64,000 bases of DNA, taken from the NCBI RefSeq assembly GCF_030440425.1, contig NZ_CP098023.1:3718501-3782500 (forward strand), written 5' to 3'. The notes beneath the pieces were generated by a model that worked only from the letters and a program-made list of their open reading frames with translations, did not search any database and was not told the DNA's origin. This document shows positions 46,025 to 54,987 of this stretch, in pieces; position 1 is the stretch's first letter, and each line of letters opens with the position of its first letter. This stretch comes from Microbulbifer sp. MI-G (GTDB lineage Bacteria > Pseudomonadota > Gammaproteobacteria > Pseudomonadales > Cellvibrionaceae). The position numbers and the translations under genes are program-made.

Positions 46025-47389
46025 CTAGTGGGAAAACATTCTCTGGCCTTTGCTGTTAGCCCCATTACAGTTGTAAGTGGCACGCTTGATATCCCTAATC
46101 AATGAATCAGCCATATCTCTGGAAAATCCCTCGCGAACCACAAGGCGTAATATAGACATATCTTGAATATTTTCTGGCATTGTATATGCCGGCACCTGCC
46201 AGCCGTACATTCGCAGGGCATCAGAGATATCATACTCGGTAAATGGTACCTCACCGGTCACATGAAACACCACAACCGGAATGGTCTCTCCATTATTGAT
46301 AACCGAAAAATCCCCAAGTTTTTCAATTTCGGCAGCCAGGTACATCGCTGTTGATTGCAGGTTTTCCATAATTCGCTTGTAGCCTTCAAAACCCAAACGG
46401 ATAAAATTGTAGTATTGTGCTACGATCTGGTTTCCGGGCCGAGAGAAGTTCAGTGTAAAGGTTGGCATATCGCCACCCAAATAATTCACGTGGAACACCA
46501 AGTCTTCAGGCAGCTCATCGGAATTGCGCCACAATATCCATCCGACACCAGGGTAGACAAGGCCATATTTATGGCCAGAAACATTGATAGACTTCACCAA
46601 GGGTAAACGAAAATCCCACTTTAAATCCGAGTGCAGGAATGGTGCAACGAACCCTCCGCTGGCTGCATCGATATGTAAAGGTGTGTCATATCCAGTGTGC
46701 TCATTATGCGCTACAAGAGCATCATGAATTTTCTCAATTGGCTCAAACTCTCCGGTATAGGTGGTACCGAGAATTGCAACAACACCGATGGTATTTTCGT
46801 CAATTAGGGATAACACTCCCTCCTCATGGATTACGTAACGCCCTGGCTCCATTGGAACGTACCTGGGCTCGACATCCCAATAACGACAGAATTTCTCCCA
46901 TACAACCTGGACATTACTACCCATGATTAAGTTGGGTTTATCCGTTGCTTTACCCTTACTTTTCATGCGTTCACGCCACTTCCACTTCAACGCCATCCCC
47001 GCCAGCATGACCGCTTCACTTGATCCAATAGCAGAAGTTCCTATGCCTCCTTCCGGTGCATTGAACAAGTTTGAGACGATATTGATACACCGCTCTTCAA
47101 TATGTGCAGTTTGTGGATACTCGTCCTTGTCAATCATATTTTTATCAAATGTTTCAGCCATCAACGCTTTTGCCTCTGGCTCCATCCAGGTTGTGACAAA
47201 AGTGGCTAAATTGAGTCGGGCGTTTCCATCCAGCATCAATTCATCATGAATCAAACGGTAAGCCACCGTTGGAGACATTTCCCGTTCAGGAAGTGTAAAT
47301 TTTGGTGTTGGCTCCGTCATTTCCCTGGAGCCGTACCCCGGCGTTAACCCACTTGTCTTCTCGATATCATTCTTAATGTGAAAAACCAT
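46025..47389 (-). CDS. gadB: Glutamate decarboxylase
   Basis: 454-aa PLP enzyme that turns glutamate into GABA and CO2, consuming a cytosolic proton. Motifs: GTSAIGSSEA (substrate loop), HIDAASGGFVAPF (239-251), SINVSGHKYG with PLP lysine 274, and NFSRPGNQI. The last residue is His (QRMFSH). In E. coli GadB a His next to the C-terminus locks the enzyme at neutral pH, so similar autoinhibition is possible here. The ATG at 47389 has GAGAGGG 5 bases upstream. One base separates it from the gadC stop, so the two genes are one operon (gadC first). Confidence 0.95.
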   Translation of the reverse strand: MVFHIKNDIEKTSGLTPGYGSREMTEPTPKFTLPEREMSPTVAYRLIHDELMLDGNARLNLATFVTTWMEPEAKALMAETFDKNMIDKDEYPQTAHIEERCINIVSNLFNAPEGGIGTSAIGSSEAVMLAGMALKWKWRERMKSKGKATDKPNLIMGSNVQVVWEKFCRYWDVEPRYVPMEPGRYVIHEEGVLSLIDENTIGVVAILGTTYTGEFEPIEKIHDALVAHNEHTGYDTPLHIDAASGGFVAPFLHSDLKWDFRLPLVKSINVSGHKYGLVYPGVGWILWRNSDELPEDLVFHVNYLGGDMPTFTLNFSRPGNQIVAQYYNFIRLGFEGYKRIMENLQSTAMYLAAEIEKLGDFSVINNGETIPVVVFHVTGEVPFTEYDISDALRMYGWQVPAYTMPENIQDMSILRLVVREGFSRDMADSLIRDIKRATYNCNGANSKGQRMFSH

Positions 47390-47390
47390 C

Positions 47391-48860
47391 TTATCCCTCT
47401 CCGTAAATAAGTGACGAATCTTGACTTTTGCCAATCCATTTGGATTTGCGTCTATTGATAATGATAAATGCCGCTATAATTGAAACAATGCACACTGAAA
47501 TCAACAGGGATTCGAAGCCCCAGAATCCCCAAGGATTTGGTTTTGGAGGAATAAATCCAATAAGAAGACATGCAAATATGGAAATGCCACCGGTTAGACT
47601 GATGCCCCATATCCCAAGTTTTCCACCGGGTATTTTATAAGCTCTATGAACTTCGGGATGAGAATACCGAAGTCGAATTGCAGCCAGGAACATGAGAATA
47701 TACATCATTGCGTACAATACAATTGCAGTTGACGTGAGCATTAGGAATATTGTATTCACATCACTTGATGACAGGAACAACAAGCCAATAACAGAAATCA
47801 ATGTTGCCTGAATCAGTAATAGTTTCACCGGCACATCGTATTGATTGGTTTTTTGAAGATAAGGAGGCAGATTTCCCTCCATACCTGCAGCCCATAACCC
47901 TTTAATTGGTCCGACAACCCAGGTACTTACCTGCCCCGCCGCCCCCATGGCAATCAAAAAAGCGATTACAGGTATCAGCCAGGAAAGCTGGTAATGTTGC
48001 AGCAAAAGAGAAAAGGCTTGTGTTGCGCCATTAATAGAATCGATACTTTCAGCAGGCACCACAGCCGCAATCGCAAGCCCACCCAATAATGTCAATACAA
48101 ATCCGATGAACGCTGCAGTGAATAGTGCAATGGGATAATTTCTTTGCGGATTCACCACGTCCCTTGCATGGCTGGCTGATACCTCTATGCCTACAAATCC
48201 AAACACAAAGCTAAGAAACAGCAACAGCCCGGTTGTATCCGTAAAAGAGGGTAGGAAGTTTTCCTGAGTAAGTTGATAATTCACTTGTATTGGGTTGCCC
48301 TGCAAAAAGTACCAGGTGCTACACCCTATCAAAAGAAGCGTCGGCGTGATTACTCCTGCAATAAGTGCGACACTTGAAATCAATCCCGACCGTTTGGCAC
48401 CTTTGAAGTTCATAATGGTAGCCAGCCAGTAAATAGTAAAAATAGTTAGTGCAATAAAATACTTATTATTCCCAAGTTCAGGTGCAAGCACATAGGCCAA
48501 AGAGCCACCAACATAGGCCAGGATACTGGTTATCCCAAAGATACTCTGTACCCATTGCAGCCATACAGCGAGAAAACCCAATTTAGGCCCAAAGGCTGCT
48601 TTAACCCAGCCATACACGCCGTTATGCGGCCATCCGGTTGCCAACTCGGCAGAAACCAGAGCCGCAGGAATCAAGAATAAGAATACTGTAATAAAATTGA
48701 AAAAAATCATATGCATACCGGTTTCGGCCATCGCCGGCATGTTTCTCAAAGTCATGAACAATGCTGCAGTAATAAAGATCAGTGGTAAAGCGGTCAATTT
48801 GTTCGCATTGCGTTCAACTTCATGCATTGGACTATTTCCCGGACTATGTTGTATCGACAT
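47391..48860 (-). CDS. gadC: Glutamate/GABA antiporter
   Basis: 489-aa APC-superfamily inner-membrane antiporter with twelve predicted helices (LPLIFITAALFMTLRNMPAMAETG, GWPHNGVYGWVKAAFG, FVGIEVSASHARDVVNPQRNYP are typical GadC stretches). It imports glutamate and exports GABA, completing the acid-resistance cycle with GadB. After the last helix only about 20 residues remain (RRKSKWIGKSQDSSLIYGEG). The E. coli protein has a longer pH-sensing C-plug, which seems largely absent here. First gene of the gadCB operon, divergent from the hdeB-like gene. Confidence 0.93.
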   Translation of the reverse strand: MSIQHSPGNSPMHEVERNANKLTALPLIFITAALFMTLRNMPAMAETGMHMIFFNFITVFLFLIPAALVSAELATGWPHNGVYGWVKAAFGPKLGFLAVWLQWVQSIFGITSILAYVGGSLAYVLAPELGNNKYFIALTIFTIYWLATIMNFKGAKRSGLISSVALIAGVITPTLLLIGCSTWYFLQGNPIQVNYQLTQENFLPSFTDTTGLLLFLSFVFGFVGIEVSASHARDVVNPQRNYPIALFTAAFIGFVLTLLGGLAIAAVVPAESIDSINGATQAFSLLLQHYQLSWLIPVIAFLIAMGAAGQVSTWVVGPIKGLWAAGMEGNLPPYLQKTNQYDVPVKLLLIQATLISVIGLLFLSSSDVNTIFLMLTSTAIVLYAMMYILMFLAAIRLRYSHPEVHRAYKIPGGKLGIWGISLTGGISIFACLLIGFIPPKPNPWGFWGFESLLISVCIVSIIAAFIIINRRKSKWIGKSQDSSLIYGEG

Positions 48861-49204
48861 GCATCAATCCCAGATCATATCAAATTTACTTAATAGATCT
48901 CCATCGGAGATCTTACCAAATGGCAAGCGCCTCCTCCAGTAATGTGTAATGTAAAACACCTATCAAATCATCAAGCGGGCTCTCTTGAGCCCTATCCAAG
49001 CATCAACAATCAAGGCAAACTGAATAACAACTTGCTTACAACACTGCTTGTATCGACTGAATGGATGGTTTTATAGCTCCCTGGATATTGTTCATATTTC
49101 ACACACAAACTATTTACACTTTCTAGGCCAAGATGTCCTAACCCGAAAGCAGGGTAAGCTGCTACATTTAGAGGCGCTTGACTTTACTCTCGAGGAGAAA
49201 TCAT
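48861..49204. other. Divergent acid-resistance control region
   Basis: 344 AT-rich bases between gadC (left) and the hdeB-like gene (right), placed to control both. I see no clear consensus promoter or known GadE box. A TTTACA hexamer lies near 49114 on the hdeB side. The hdeB ribosome-binding site GAGGAG (49191-49196) is strong. Confidence 0.4.
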
Positions 49205-49507
49205 ATGCGGGTTAAAACCCTACTTGTTGCTTTATTGGCATTTTCTTTTTCAGCTGGCGCCGTGGCTGAAAAGAAAGATGACAAAAAAGACCATCCCTAC
49301 CTGAATATTACATGCAGTCAGTTTATCGACTACGACCCGGAAGATTTTGTTCGAGTGTACTATTGGTATGACGCATATTCCTGGTTTACCTGGAATAAGC
49401 CCCTCATCGAAGAGGATGATTACGTGGATTGGCACGCGAATATGATCACTTATTGCAAAAACAATAAAGGTGACACCGTATACGAAGCCATTGAAGAGCT
49501 TTATTAA
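49205..49507 (+). CDS. HdeA/HdeB-family periplasmic acid-stress chaperone
   Basis: 100 aa. Signal peptide MRVKTLLVALLAFSFSAGAVA. The mature part (LNITCSQFIDYDPEDFVRVYYW ... MITYCKNNKGDTVYEAIEEL) matches HdeB spacing: TC.xFIDx(D/N)P near the N-terminus, an aromatic helix, and YCKxN, with the two Cys expected to form the family's single disulfide. These chaperones unfold at low pH and hold periplasmic proteins in solution. GAGGAG lies 8 bases before the ATG at 49205. Divergent from gadCB and followed by a strong terminator. Confidence 0.85.
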   Translation: MRVKTLLVALLAFSFSAGAVAEKKDDKKDHPYLNITCSQFIDYDPEDFVRVYYWYDAYSWFTWNKPLIEEDDYVDWHANMITYCKNNKGDTVYEAIEELY

Positions 49508-49528
49508 ATAGCGAAAATCATTTAGCAC

Positions 49529-49570
49529 GCCGCTATTGTAACCTGGCAAGGTTAATAGCGGCATTTTTTT
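49529..49570 (+). terminator. Strong rho-independent terminator after the hdeB-like gene
   Basis: Long stem pairing GCCGCTAT...TAACC with GGTTA...ATAGCGGC (49529-49562, one small bulge, loop TGGCAA) followed by seven T residues. It sits just before the ribosome-binding site of the next gene, which therefore probably has its own promoter or depends on read-through. Confidence 0.92.
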
Positions 49571-49581
49571 GAAGGTACGAA

Positions 49582-50121
49582 ATGGACAGTAAAAACTCTT
49601 GCACAGCGGTCTTCCCTAGCCATGATTTGGCTGAATCGGCGATAAAACCCCTGCAAAACATAGGAATTGACATAAAATCGATTTCGATTATCGGAAAAGA
49701 TTACCACACAGAAGAGAAGGTGCACGGTTATTACAACACCGGAGACCGGGTAAAGTTCTGGGGCAAAAACGGCATGTTCTGGGGCAGTATTTGGGGCATT
49801 TTATTTGGCGGAGCCTTTCTATTCATTCCCGGATTGGGTCCGGTAGCTGTCGCCGGCCCTCTGGTCCAGGTGATTGTTGGTGCTCTTGAAGGTGTTGTCA
49901 TTGGTGGTGGTTTAGGTGCCTTGGGGGCAGCATTGGTCAGTATTGGCATTCCCAAGGACAGCATCGTTAACTACGAGACCGCTATCAAGGCTGACAAATT
50001 CATAATGATCGTACATGGTGAAGACGACTTATTGAATAAGGCTCAAGATACATTACAAGAGATTTCAGGTGTTGAATCCGTTGATCTGCATAGGAATAAT
50101 GCCACTCAGCAATCGAGATAA
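49582..50121 (+). CDS. Glycine-zipper stress membrane protein (general stress 17M / DUF1269-like)
   Basis: 179 aa. The first 60 residues (CTAVFPSHDLAESAIKPLQNIGIDIKSISIIGKDYHTEEKVHGYY) match the alpha/beta N-terminus of YflT/DUF1269-type stress proteins. Next comes a hydrophobic Gly-rich span (about 62-125, GSIWGILFGGAFLFIPGLGPV ... GGGLGALGAALVSIGIP), then a C-terminal domain KFIMIVHGEDDLLNKAQDTL with a ferredoxin-like pattern. GAAGG precedes the ATG. Located between the acid chaperone gene and the two-component operon, so a stress role is likely but not shown. Confidence 0.75.
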   Translation: MDSKNSCTAVFPSHDLAESAIKPLQNIGIDIKSISIIGKDYHTEEKVHGYYNTGDRVKFWGKNGMFWGSIWGILFGGAFLFIPGLGPVAVAGPLVQVIVGALEGVVIGGGLGALGAALVSIGIPKDSIVNYETAIKADKFIMIVHGEDDLLNKAQDTLQEISGVESVDLHRNNATQQSR

Positions 50122-50369
50122 ATACAGGCACGTCACAGAGAACATTTTTTTACAGTAACAGTTTAATGGTGTCAGACACTGCGGGTTTGTTGCAAATGGT
50201 TTTCTCTGAATCATACTCCTTGTACAGACCTGCTCTGTTGACAATACAACTTTTAAGGGACAGGGTATTATAGTTGGGCTGCTTCCTGTCTCACTCGGTC
50301 AAAATGTAATTTTATTTTCGCAGCTTGACAGCACTGCCCATACCAACAAGCGTCTACTATTCCTATTAT

Positions 50370-51773
50370 CTAGCCTTGATTTATATTGTGTTTTTTTAAT
50401 CTGTATCGCATCGTTTCCCGGCTGAGAGACAATATTCGTGCGGCAGCAGAGATGTTGTCACCAGCCAGACGCATCGCAGCTTCGCAAACCCGCTTTTCCA
50501 TACTCTCCAGTGATTCACTTCCATCAAGGTTCATCACCACAATGGGAGTTTCCTTGGAGGTTACTTCACTGCTGGTGCCTGGTGTGGATTGTCCTAGCGA
50601 TAGCCAGCGGTATGGAAAAATCTCACTATCAGACAGTAATACGCAGCGCTCAATCACATTGCGCAATTCCCGTACATTACCGGGCCAGGCATACGCCATC
50701 ATCACCTCCCAGATTTTATCTGGAATTTTATTCACGCATTTACCGGAAGTATGATTGAACTCCTGGATAAACTGCGGGACAAGCTCATAGATATCTTCCA
50801 ATCGCTCACGAAGAGGGGGCACTTCAATATTGATCACATTTAGTCGATGGAATAAGTCCTTTCTAAATTCCCCTTTTTCCACCTGATCTTCCAGGTTTTT
50901 ATTGGTTGCTGCCAGCAGCTGAAAATCAACTTGAATTTCTTTCTCACCACCAACTCTCCGGAACGATTTATCCTCAATAGCTCTTAATAATTTGGCCTGC
51001 AAACCCGAAGGAATTTCGCTAATTTCATCTAAAAACAGCGTTCCTCCATCTGCCTGCTCAAATAAGCCGCGACGCCGACCTTTTGCACCGGTAAAAGCAC
51101 CCGCCTCATGACCGAAAAGTTCGGTCTCAAGAAGAGATTCCGGTATTGCAGCACAGTTTACTTCCACAATACGAAACTCTGCACGCTGGCTGGCATGATG
51201 CAGAATACGGGCAACGAGCCCTTTGCCTGTACCGGACTCACCGGTGATAATTACCGAACTAAGGGGTACCGAAGAAAATCGTCTTAAAAGATAGCGCAGG
51301 GAATTCGCCTTTGTGCTGGAACCGGTAAACCGTTCAACAGAGAATTTTTTTCGATTGGCGTCAGATTCTTCCCATACACGCCTTTGCGCACGGGTACTTC
51401 TCAATGCCGACGTAATGACCAGATCCATTTGATCAAAGTCGCAGGGTTTTGTCAGAAAATCGAAAGCACCCAGGCGCATCGCTCTGACGGAATCCGGTAC
51501 ACTCCCATACCCCGTCAGAATAATCCATTCACAGGTATGCACAACATTGGTGATTTCCTCGAATAAATCAAGACTGTTTCCATCGGGTAATTTCATATCC
51601 GCAAGAACGATAGAGGGATCACTTGAATTGAGAAGTATTTCCCGACGAGCCTCCTTCAGGCTACGCACCCACTTAACTTCCCAACCACCCCGCTGCAAAT
51701 AACGCTTTAGTTCGCTAGCGAAGAGTTCCTCATCCTCAATTATCAAAATGCTTTCAGCTGACTGAGATGTCAT
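50370..51773 (-). CDS. Sigma54-dependent response regulator (NtrC family)
   Basis: 467 aa in the full NtrC layout. Receiver domain about 8-122 with phosphoacceptor Asp59 (VLADMKLPDG) and TKP lysine 109. AAA+ sigma54-activation domain about 147-380 with Walker A GESGTGKG (178-185), GAFTGA (225-230), LFLDEISEIP and WPGNVRELRN. Fis-type HTH at the C-terminus (NISAAARILSLSRETMRYRLKKH). It activates sigma54 promoters when phosphorylated. The ATG at 51773 lies 20 bases inside the end of the kinase gene, showing tight coupling. I found no convincing -24/-12 site nearby to name its target. Confidence 0.93.
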   Translation of the reverse strand: MTSQSAESILIIEDEELFASELKRYLQRGGWEVKWVRSLKEARREILLNSSDPSIVLADMKLPDGNSLDLFEEITNVVHTCEWIILTGYGSVPDSVRAMRLGAFDFLTKPCDFDQMDLVITSALRSTRAQRRVWEESDANRKKFSVERFTGSSTKANSLRYLLRRFSSVPLSSVIITGESGTGKGLVARILHHASQRAEFRIVEVNCAAIPESLLETELFGHEAGAFTGAKGRRRGLFEQADGGTLFLDEISEIPSGLQAKLLRAIEDKSFRRVGGEKEIQVDFQLLAATNKNLEDQVEKGEFRKDLFHRLNVINIEVPPLRERLEDIYELVPQFIQEFNHTSGKCVNKIPDKIWEVMMAYAWPGNVRELRNVIERCVLLSDSEIFPYRWLSLGQSTPGTSSEVTSKETPIVVMNLDGSESLESMEKRVCEAAMRLAGDNISAAARILSLSRETMRYRLKKHNINQG

Positions 51774-53271
51774 GTCGTATTGTGACCGTAACTTTCGAAC
51801 CCTTCGGATAATTTTCACTAATTTTTAGTGTACCGCCAAACTCATGCGCAAACCGCAGAACAATCGCCAATCCAAGCCCGGTTCCATGCCTTTTTTCTGA
51901 AGAAAAAGCCAGTACTCGTGTATTTCTATCGCCTGTACTGAAGCCTGGTCCGTCATCACAAACCTCTATCTCCAGTAAAATATTTTCTCGCACGTTAATA
52001 TGCACGGTAATATGGCCGTCTTTATCCCCAATGGCTTGCGCACTGTTTAAGATAAGATTCAACACCACTTGTCGGAATCTGTCTTCCGGCAAGTTGAAAT
52101 ACACAGCGTCTTCACCTGTGAACTCGAGTCTGACTTGATTGGGGATGGAATACACAGCCAAGTCAACCAGATCCCTGATCGATTGAGATACGTTGATGCG
52201 AGTTGGTTTCTCTGGCTTATGTTGAGCAAGATTGAGCAGATTTTTTAAAAGTTCAGAAATCCGATTTAGTTCGCCGTCTACCAGCGCCAGTCGACGCTTG
52301 ACATCATCGTCATCAACCTCGATGCTTACATTTCTGACCACAGCCTTGATGCTGGACAAAGGATTTCTTAGTTCATGGGCTATTTGAGCGCTTATTTCGC
52401 CGACATACGCCAACCGCTCTGAATTTGCCAGTGTAAGCTGCTGTTCCACTATGGCTTTTGTTGCAATCTGCACACGGCTCTCCAGACTTTCCTGCTTCTC
52501 CCGTTGCGCAAGTTCCAACTGTTGCAATCTACCAACCATTTGGTTGTAACGCTCAAAAATAGGCAGAATAATGGGGTCTATCTGCTCTGTTTCAGCCAGT
52601 TGATAATCCCTTTCCGCTAAAACTGACATGAGTTGTGATAAATTCGATAGGGGTACCGCCACTTTTCGACGCACAGAAAAGATAACCAACACGATGGTCA
52701 ACGCCAGCATCACCATGATGAATAAAGACATATTCACTTCGCTGACCGTTTCATTATGAAGAACCTCTACCAGAGCGGTATGTGCTCTGAATTCACGCTT
52801 TGTGATCGACTCCATTTCACCCAGCATTAGCAGCAAGGCTTCTCTTGGCTGGGCCTCTAAATCGTCAAAAGCTACCTGAATGCGTCGCAAGTGCGCAGGG
52901 GTTTCCTCATTGAGATGCCAACCGAGAGAGAGTAAATAGTCAATGTCTTTGCGAATTTTGGCTTTCGCATCAGAAGAAATTCTGGATTTGCTGTCTAATG
53001 CCTGAATAATGTGTTCTTGTACATTGATACCTGTTTCTTGTAACGCGGTCAGGTGCGCAAGATTATTTTTGATGGACTCGTATCGTGTTAAATTCAAGCT
53101 GGCTCGCAAAACAACAGCAATCAATGCAATCATAACGATTGCACCCATTGTTAAACATAACAGCCATAGAGGTCTAAATACCAACTGTTTAAGCATACCA
53201 ATCCCAAGTGCTTTGGTTACAATATGCGTAACGGAAGACAGCAACCTCCTGAAAGAGAGAAATGCTGTCAC
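51754..53271 (-). CDS. Membrane sensor histidine kinase
   Basis: 505 aa. Two membrane helices (about 35-58 and 180-201) enclose a helical periplasmic sensor of about 120 residues without a recognised ligand motif. A HAMP-like linker and coiled coil (about 202-285) follow, then HisKA with phosphoacceptor His299 (AQIAHELRNPLSS), and HATPase with N box NLILNSAQAI, CDDGPGF and GTGLGLAIV. GTG start at 53271, one base after the stop of the upstream HTH gene. It partners the overlapping sigma54 response regulator. An internal ATG at 53196 is a less likely start. Confidence 0.9.
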   Translation of the reverse strand: MTAFLSFRRLLSSVTHIVTKALGIGMLKQLVFRPLWLLCLTMGAIVMIALIAVVLRASLNLTRYESIKNNLAHLTALQETGINVQEHIIQALDSKSRISSDAKAKIRKDIDYLLSLGWHLNEETPAHLRRIQVAFDDLEAQPREALLLMLGEMESITKREFRAHTALVEVLHNETVSEVNMSLFIMVMLALTIVLVIFSVRRKVAVPLSNLSQLMSVLAERDYQLAETEQIDPIILPIFERYNQMVGRLQQLELAQREKQESLESRVQIATKAIVEQQLTLANSERLAYVGEISAQIAHELRNPLSSIKAVVRNVSIEVDDDDVKRRLALVDGELNRISELLKNLLNLAQHKPEKPTRINVSQSIRDLVDLAVYSIPNQVRLEFTGEDAVYFNLPEDRFRQVVLNLILNSAQAIGDKDGHITVHINVRENILLEIEVCDDGPGFSTGDRNTRVLAFSSEKRHGTGLGLAIVLRFAHEFGGTLKISENYPKGSKVTVTIRHDISVS

Positions 53272-53272
53272 A

Positions 53273-53611
53273 TCAATCAGCTACTACCAAACCTAACTCC
53301 CAAAGCAACAATCGCCAGGCTGAGTAACTGATTCTTGATTCACCACTGGTCCAGCGCCGCACTGTTCTCGAATCGGACACGCCCAGAATCTCCGCTACAC
53401 AGGCCCCTGTCAGTTGATACACTGCCAGCAGTCGACGAATTTCCAAGGCGCTGGGGGGTGAATAATATCCACTGTCAAAGCGCGCCAGGCAGGCTTCAGG
53501 CAAACCTACCAATTCAACGTCTAGGTAACGATTTCTTTTCCGGGCAATGTCCATGCTTGCCATTCCACCTCTTGAAGACAAACCGGTTTCGGCTGAATAA
53601 AAGAGGCTCAT
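53273..53611 (-). CDS. Small helix-turn-helix protein heading the two-component operon
   Basis: 112 aa. The C-terminal half (SALEIRRLLAVYQLTGACVAEILGVSDSRTVRRW, then GESRISYSAWRLLLWELGLV) reads as an Xre-like helix-turn-helix, of the sort also found in small regulators of mobile elements. AAGGCG precedes the ATG at 53611 by 8 bases; internal ATGs (53563, 53554) are alternatives. Stop and the kinase GTG are one base apart, so the order HTH - kinase - regulator is a single operon. About 85 bases upstream lies an interleaved palindrome that may be its operator. Confidence 0.75.
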   Translation of the reverse strand: MSLFYSAETGLSSRGGMASMDIARKRNRYLDVELVGLPEACLARFDSGYYSPPSALEIRRLLAVYQLTGACVAEILGVSDSRTVRRWTSGESRISYSAWRLLLWELGLVVAD

Positions 53612-53694
53612 TGCAAACGCCTTGCCAAGGATCTAAAAACCCCAGGTCACAAGGACTTAGGGAAATCAGAAAGATGTATTCTACGCCAGAAATA

Positions 53695-53749
53695 GGTTGA
53701 TATAAACCATTTTGTGGATATCAACCAAGAGAAAATGGTTTATATCCAC
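53695..53749. promoter_or_regulatory. Interleaved palindrome array upstream of the HTH-kinase-regulator operon
   Basis: A perfect 15-bp inverted repeat GATATAAACCATTTT/AAAATGGTTTATATC (53699-53713 and 53732-53746) is overlaid by two others: GGTTGATAT/ATATCAACC (53695-53703 and 53718-53726) and GTGGATAT/ATATCCAC (53714-53721 and 53742-53749). Four GTkGATAT half-sites result. It lies 84 bases before the HTH gene start and is a good candidate operator for the HTH protein or the response regulator. Confidence 0.6.
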
Positions 53750-54276
53750 CGGACAAACCGTCGAGGTGTTTCAATCCCTGGCAAATCCAAGCAATTTAAT
53801 TCCCGGGATTGCCTTACGGACTGTGGCACGCAAATTGTAGTGTTTATCGGTATGCCGCACGACAAGCTCAGGCCGGCGAACGGCGCCCTGCGTTCCGCCG
53901 TCACCAACAACATCACATCAGCCGCATTACAACTATCCTGGGGGAGGTAAGAAAACAATTGCCACGCAACCAACCGCAGTGACCAGAGGGTCTACGAGTG
54001 ATACCACGCTGGCCACTGCCATACCTGATCGTTGACTGCACAGCAGCCTTCAGCTAAAGCTGAAAGGGAAATGGTTAAGGAGGATCGTTAGAGCAATTAC
54101 TTCACCTGATCTGCAACATTGCTCATCTCCCAGTTCCAGCATTGCGAAGGCAAGTTGGCCAGTTTTTGCCAGAGAAACGGATGGTGACTGCCAGAAAAGT
54201 CTCCACTCAACGCGTTAGAAAAAATTCAACCAGTGTGTTTCAATCAGCCATAGATCACCCTAAAAGGACACATCGA

Positions 54277-54351
54277 ATGAGCGATAAACAGCAAAATCCG
54301 TCACCGAGTACCAGAAACAAAATAATCCTGGTTTACAATTTTCTGGAATAG
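54277..54351 (+). CDS. Possible 24-aa peptide
   Basis: A short frame starting MSDKQQNPSP and ending NFLE, with AAAGGA at good spacing. No homology recognised, and it could be chance in AT-rich DNA. It sits 69 bases upstream of the lipoprotein gene. Confidence 0.2.
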   Translation: MSDKQQNPSPSTRNKIILVYNFLE

Positions 54352-54420
54352 CATTGGCTCACCCAATACCGCCTACCCACAGCCAGTGGGTTCATCCATG
54401 TATTTAAAGGTATACGTTAT

Positions 54421-54840
54421 ATGAAATCCTCCCATTGTTTCTCAGCCCTCCTACTATTCAGCCTGCTTGTTGCGTGTTCGGAAACCTCCCACGACCAGAC
54501 ACCAAGACAAGTGTCAGAAGCATTCATACAGGCCTACTATATTGATGACAATTTACAAAAGGCAAAAGCACTCACCACCGGACAAGCCAGGGATATGCTT
54601 GATAAAGAAATCAACCTGGATAAAGCTTATGGCGAAGACTCCAGCGATCACCCGCGTATTCACAGTGAATTTATAAATCGCACTGAAATTGATAACAATA
54701 CTATCGAAATGAAATACAAGGTATCTACCAAAGAAGAAGGCTATTTAATTTCTACTCTTGGACTTGCTCGCATTACTGAAAATAATACTGATCAATGGCG
54801 AGTATCTTCAGTCACTGAAAATAACCACTTCTCACCATAA
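54421..54840 (+). CDS. Small lipoprotein of unknown function
   Basis: 139 aa. Signal peptide II with lipobox LLVAC (MKSSHCFSALLLFSLLVACS). The mature part (PRQVSEAFIQAYYIDDNLQKAKALTT ... NTIEMKYKVSTKEEGYLISTLGLARITENNTDQWRVSSV) has the helix-then-beta-sheet order of NTF2-like/DUF4878-type lipoproteins. AAAGG lies 11 bases upstream. Single gene; no informative neighbour. Confidence 0.75.
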   Translation: MKSSHCFSALLLFSLLVACSETSHDQTPRQVSEAFIQAYYIDDNLQKAKALTTGQARDMLDKEINLDKAYGEDSSDHPRIHSEFINRTEIDNNTIEMKYKVSTKEEGYLISTLGLARITENNTDQWRVSSVTENNHFSP

Positions 54841-54958
54841 GTGAGCCTTTCACCGGTTACAGATAGCGGCTTCAATTTGAATATAATGATCAATCACTTA
54901 TAAATTGTTCGCCACATTAAAGTCTCAACAAAAGCTATTGAATATCACCCTTTGACCA

Positions 54959-54987
54959 TACGTGAATCATCTCGGGTGATTCACGTA
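54959..54987. terminator. Perfect 11-bp hairpin
   Basis: TACGTGAATCA and TGATTCACGTA around the loop TCTCGGG, 118 bases after the lipoprotein stop. It is followed by AATTAATCC rather than a T-run, so it may be a transcript end or a protein-binding dyad. Confidence 0.45.

Larger units (their letters stand above)
53612..54420. other. Divergent intergenic region
   Basis: 809 bases between the HTH gene and a small lipoprotein gene. Besides the palindrome array (53695-53749) I see only short frames. One 24-codon frame (54277-54351) has AAAGGA 8 bases before its ATG and is listed separately. The frames at 53714-53950 and 53740-53973 overlap on opposite strands and look like chance. Confidence 0.4.

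Noticed and set aside
53697..53710. FNR-like site TTGATATAAACCAT
   Set aside because: Only the left half fits the Anr/Dnr pattern; the right half belongs to the palindrome array.
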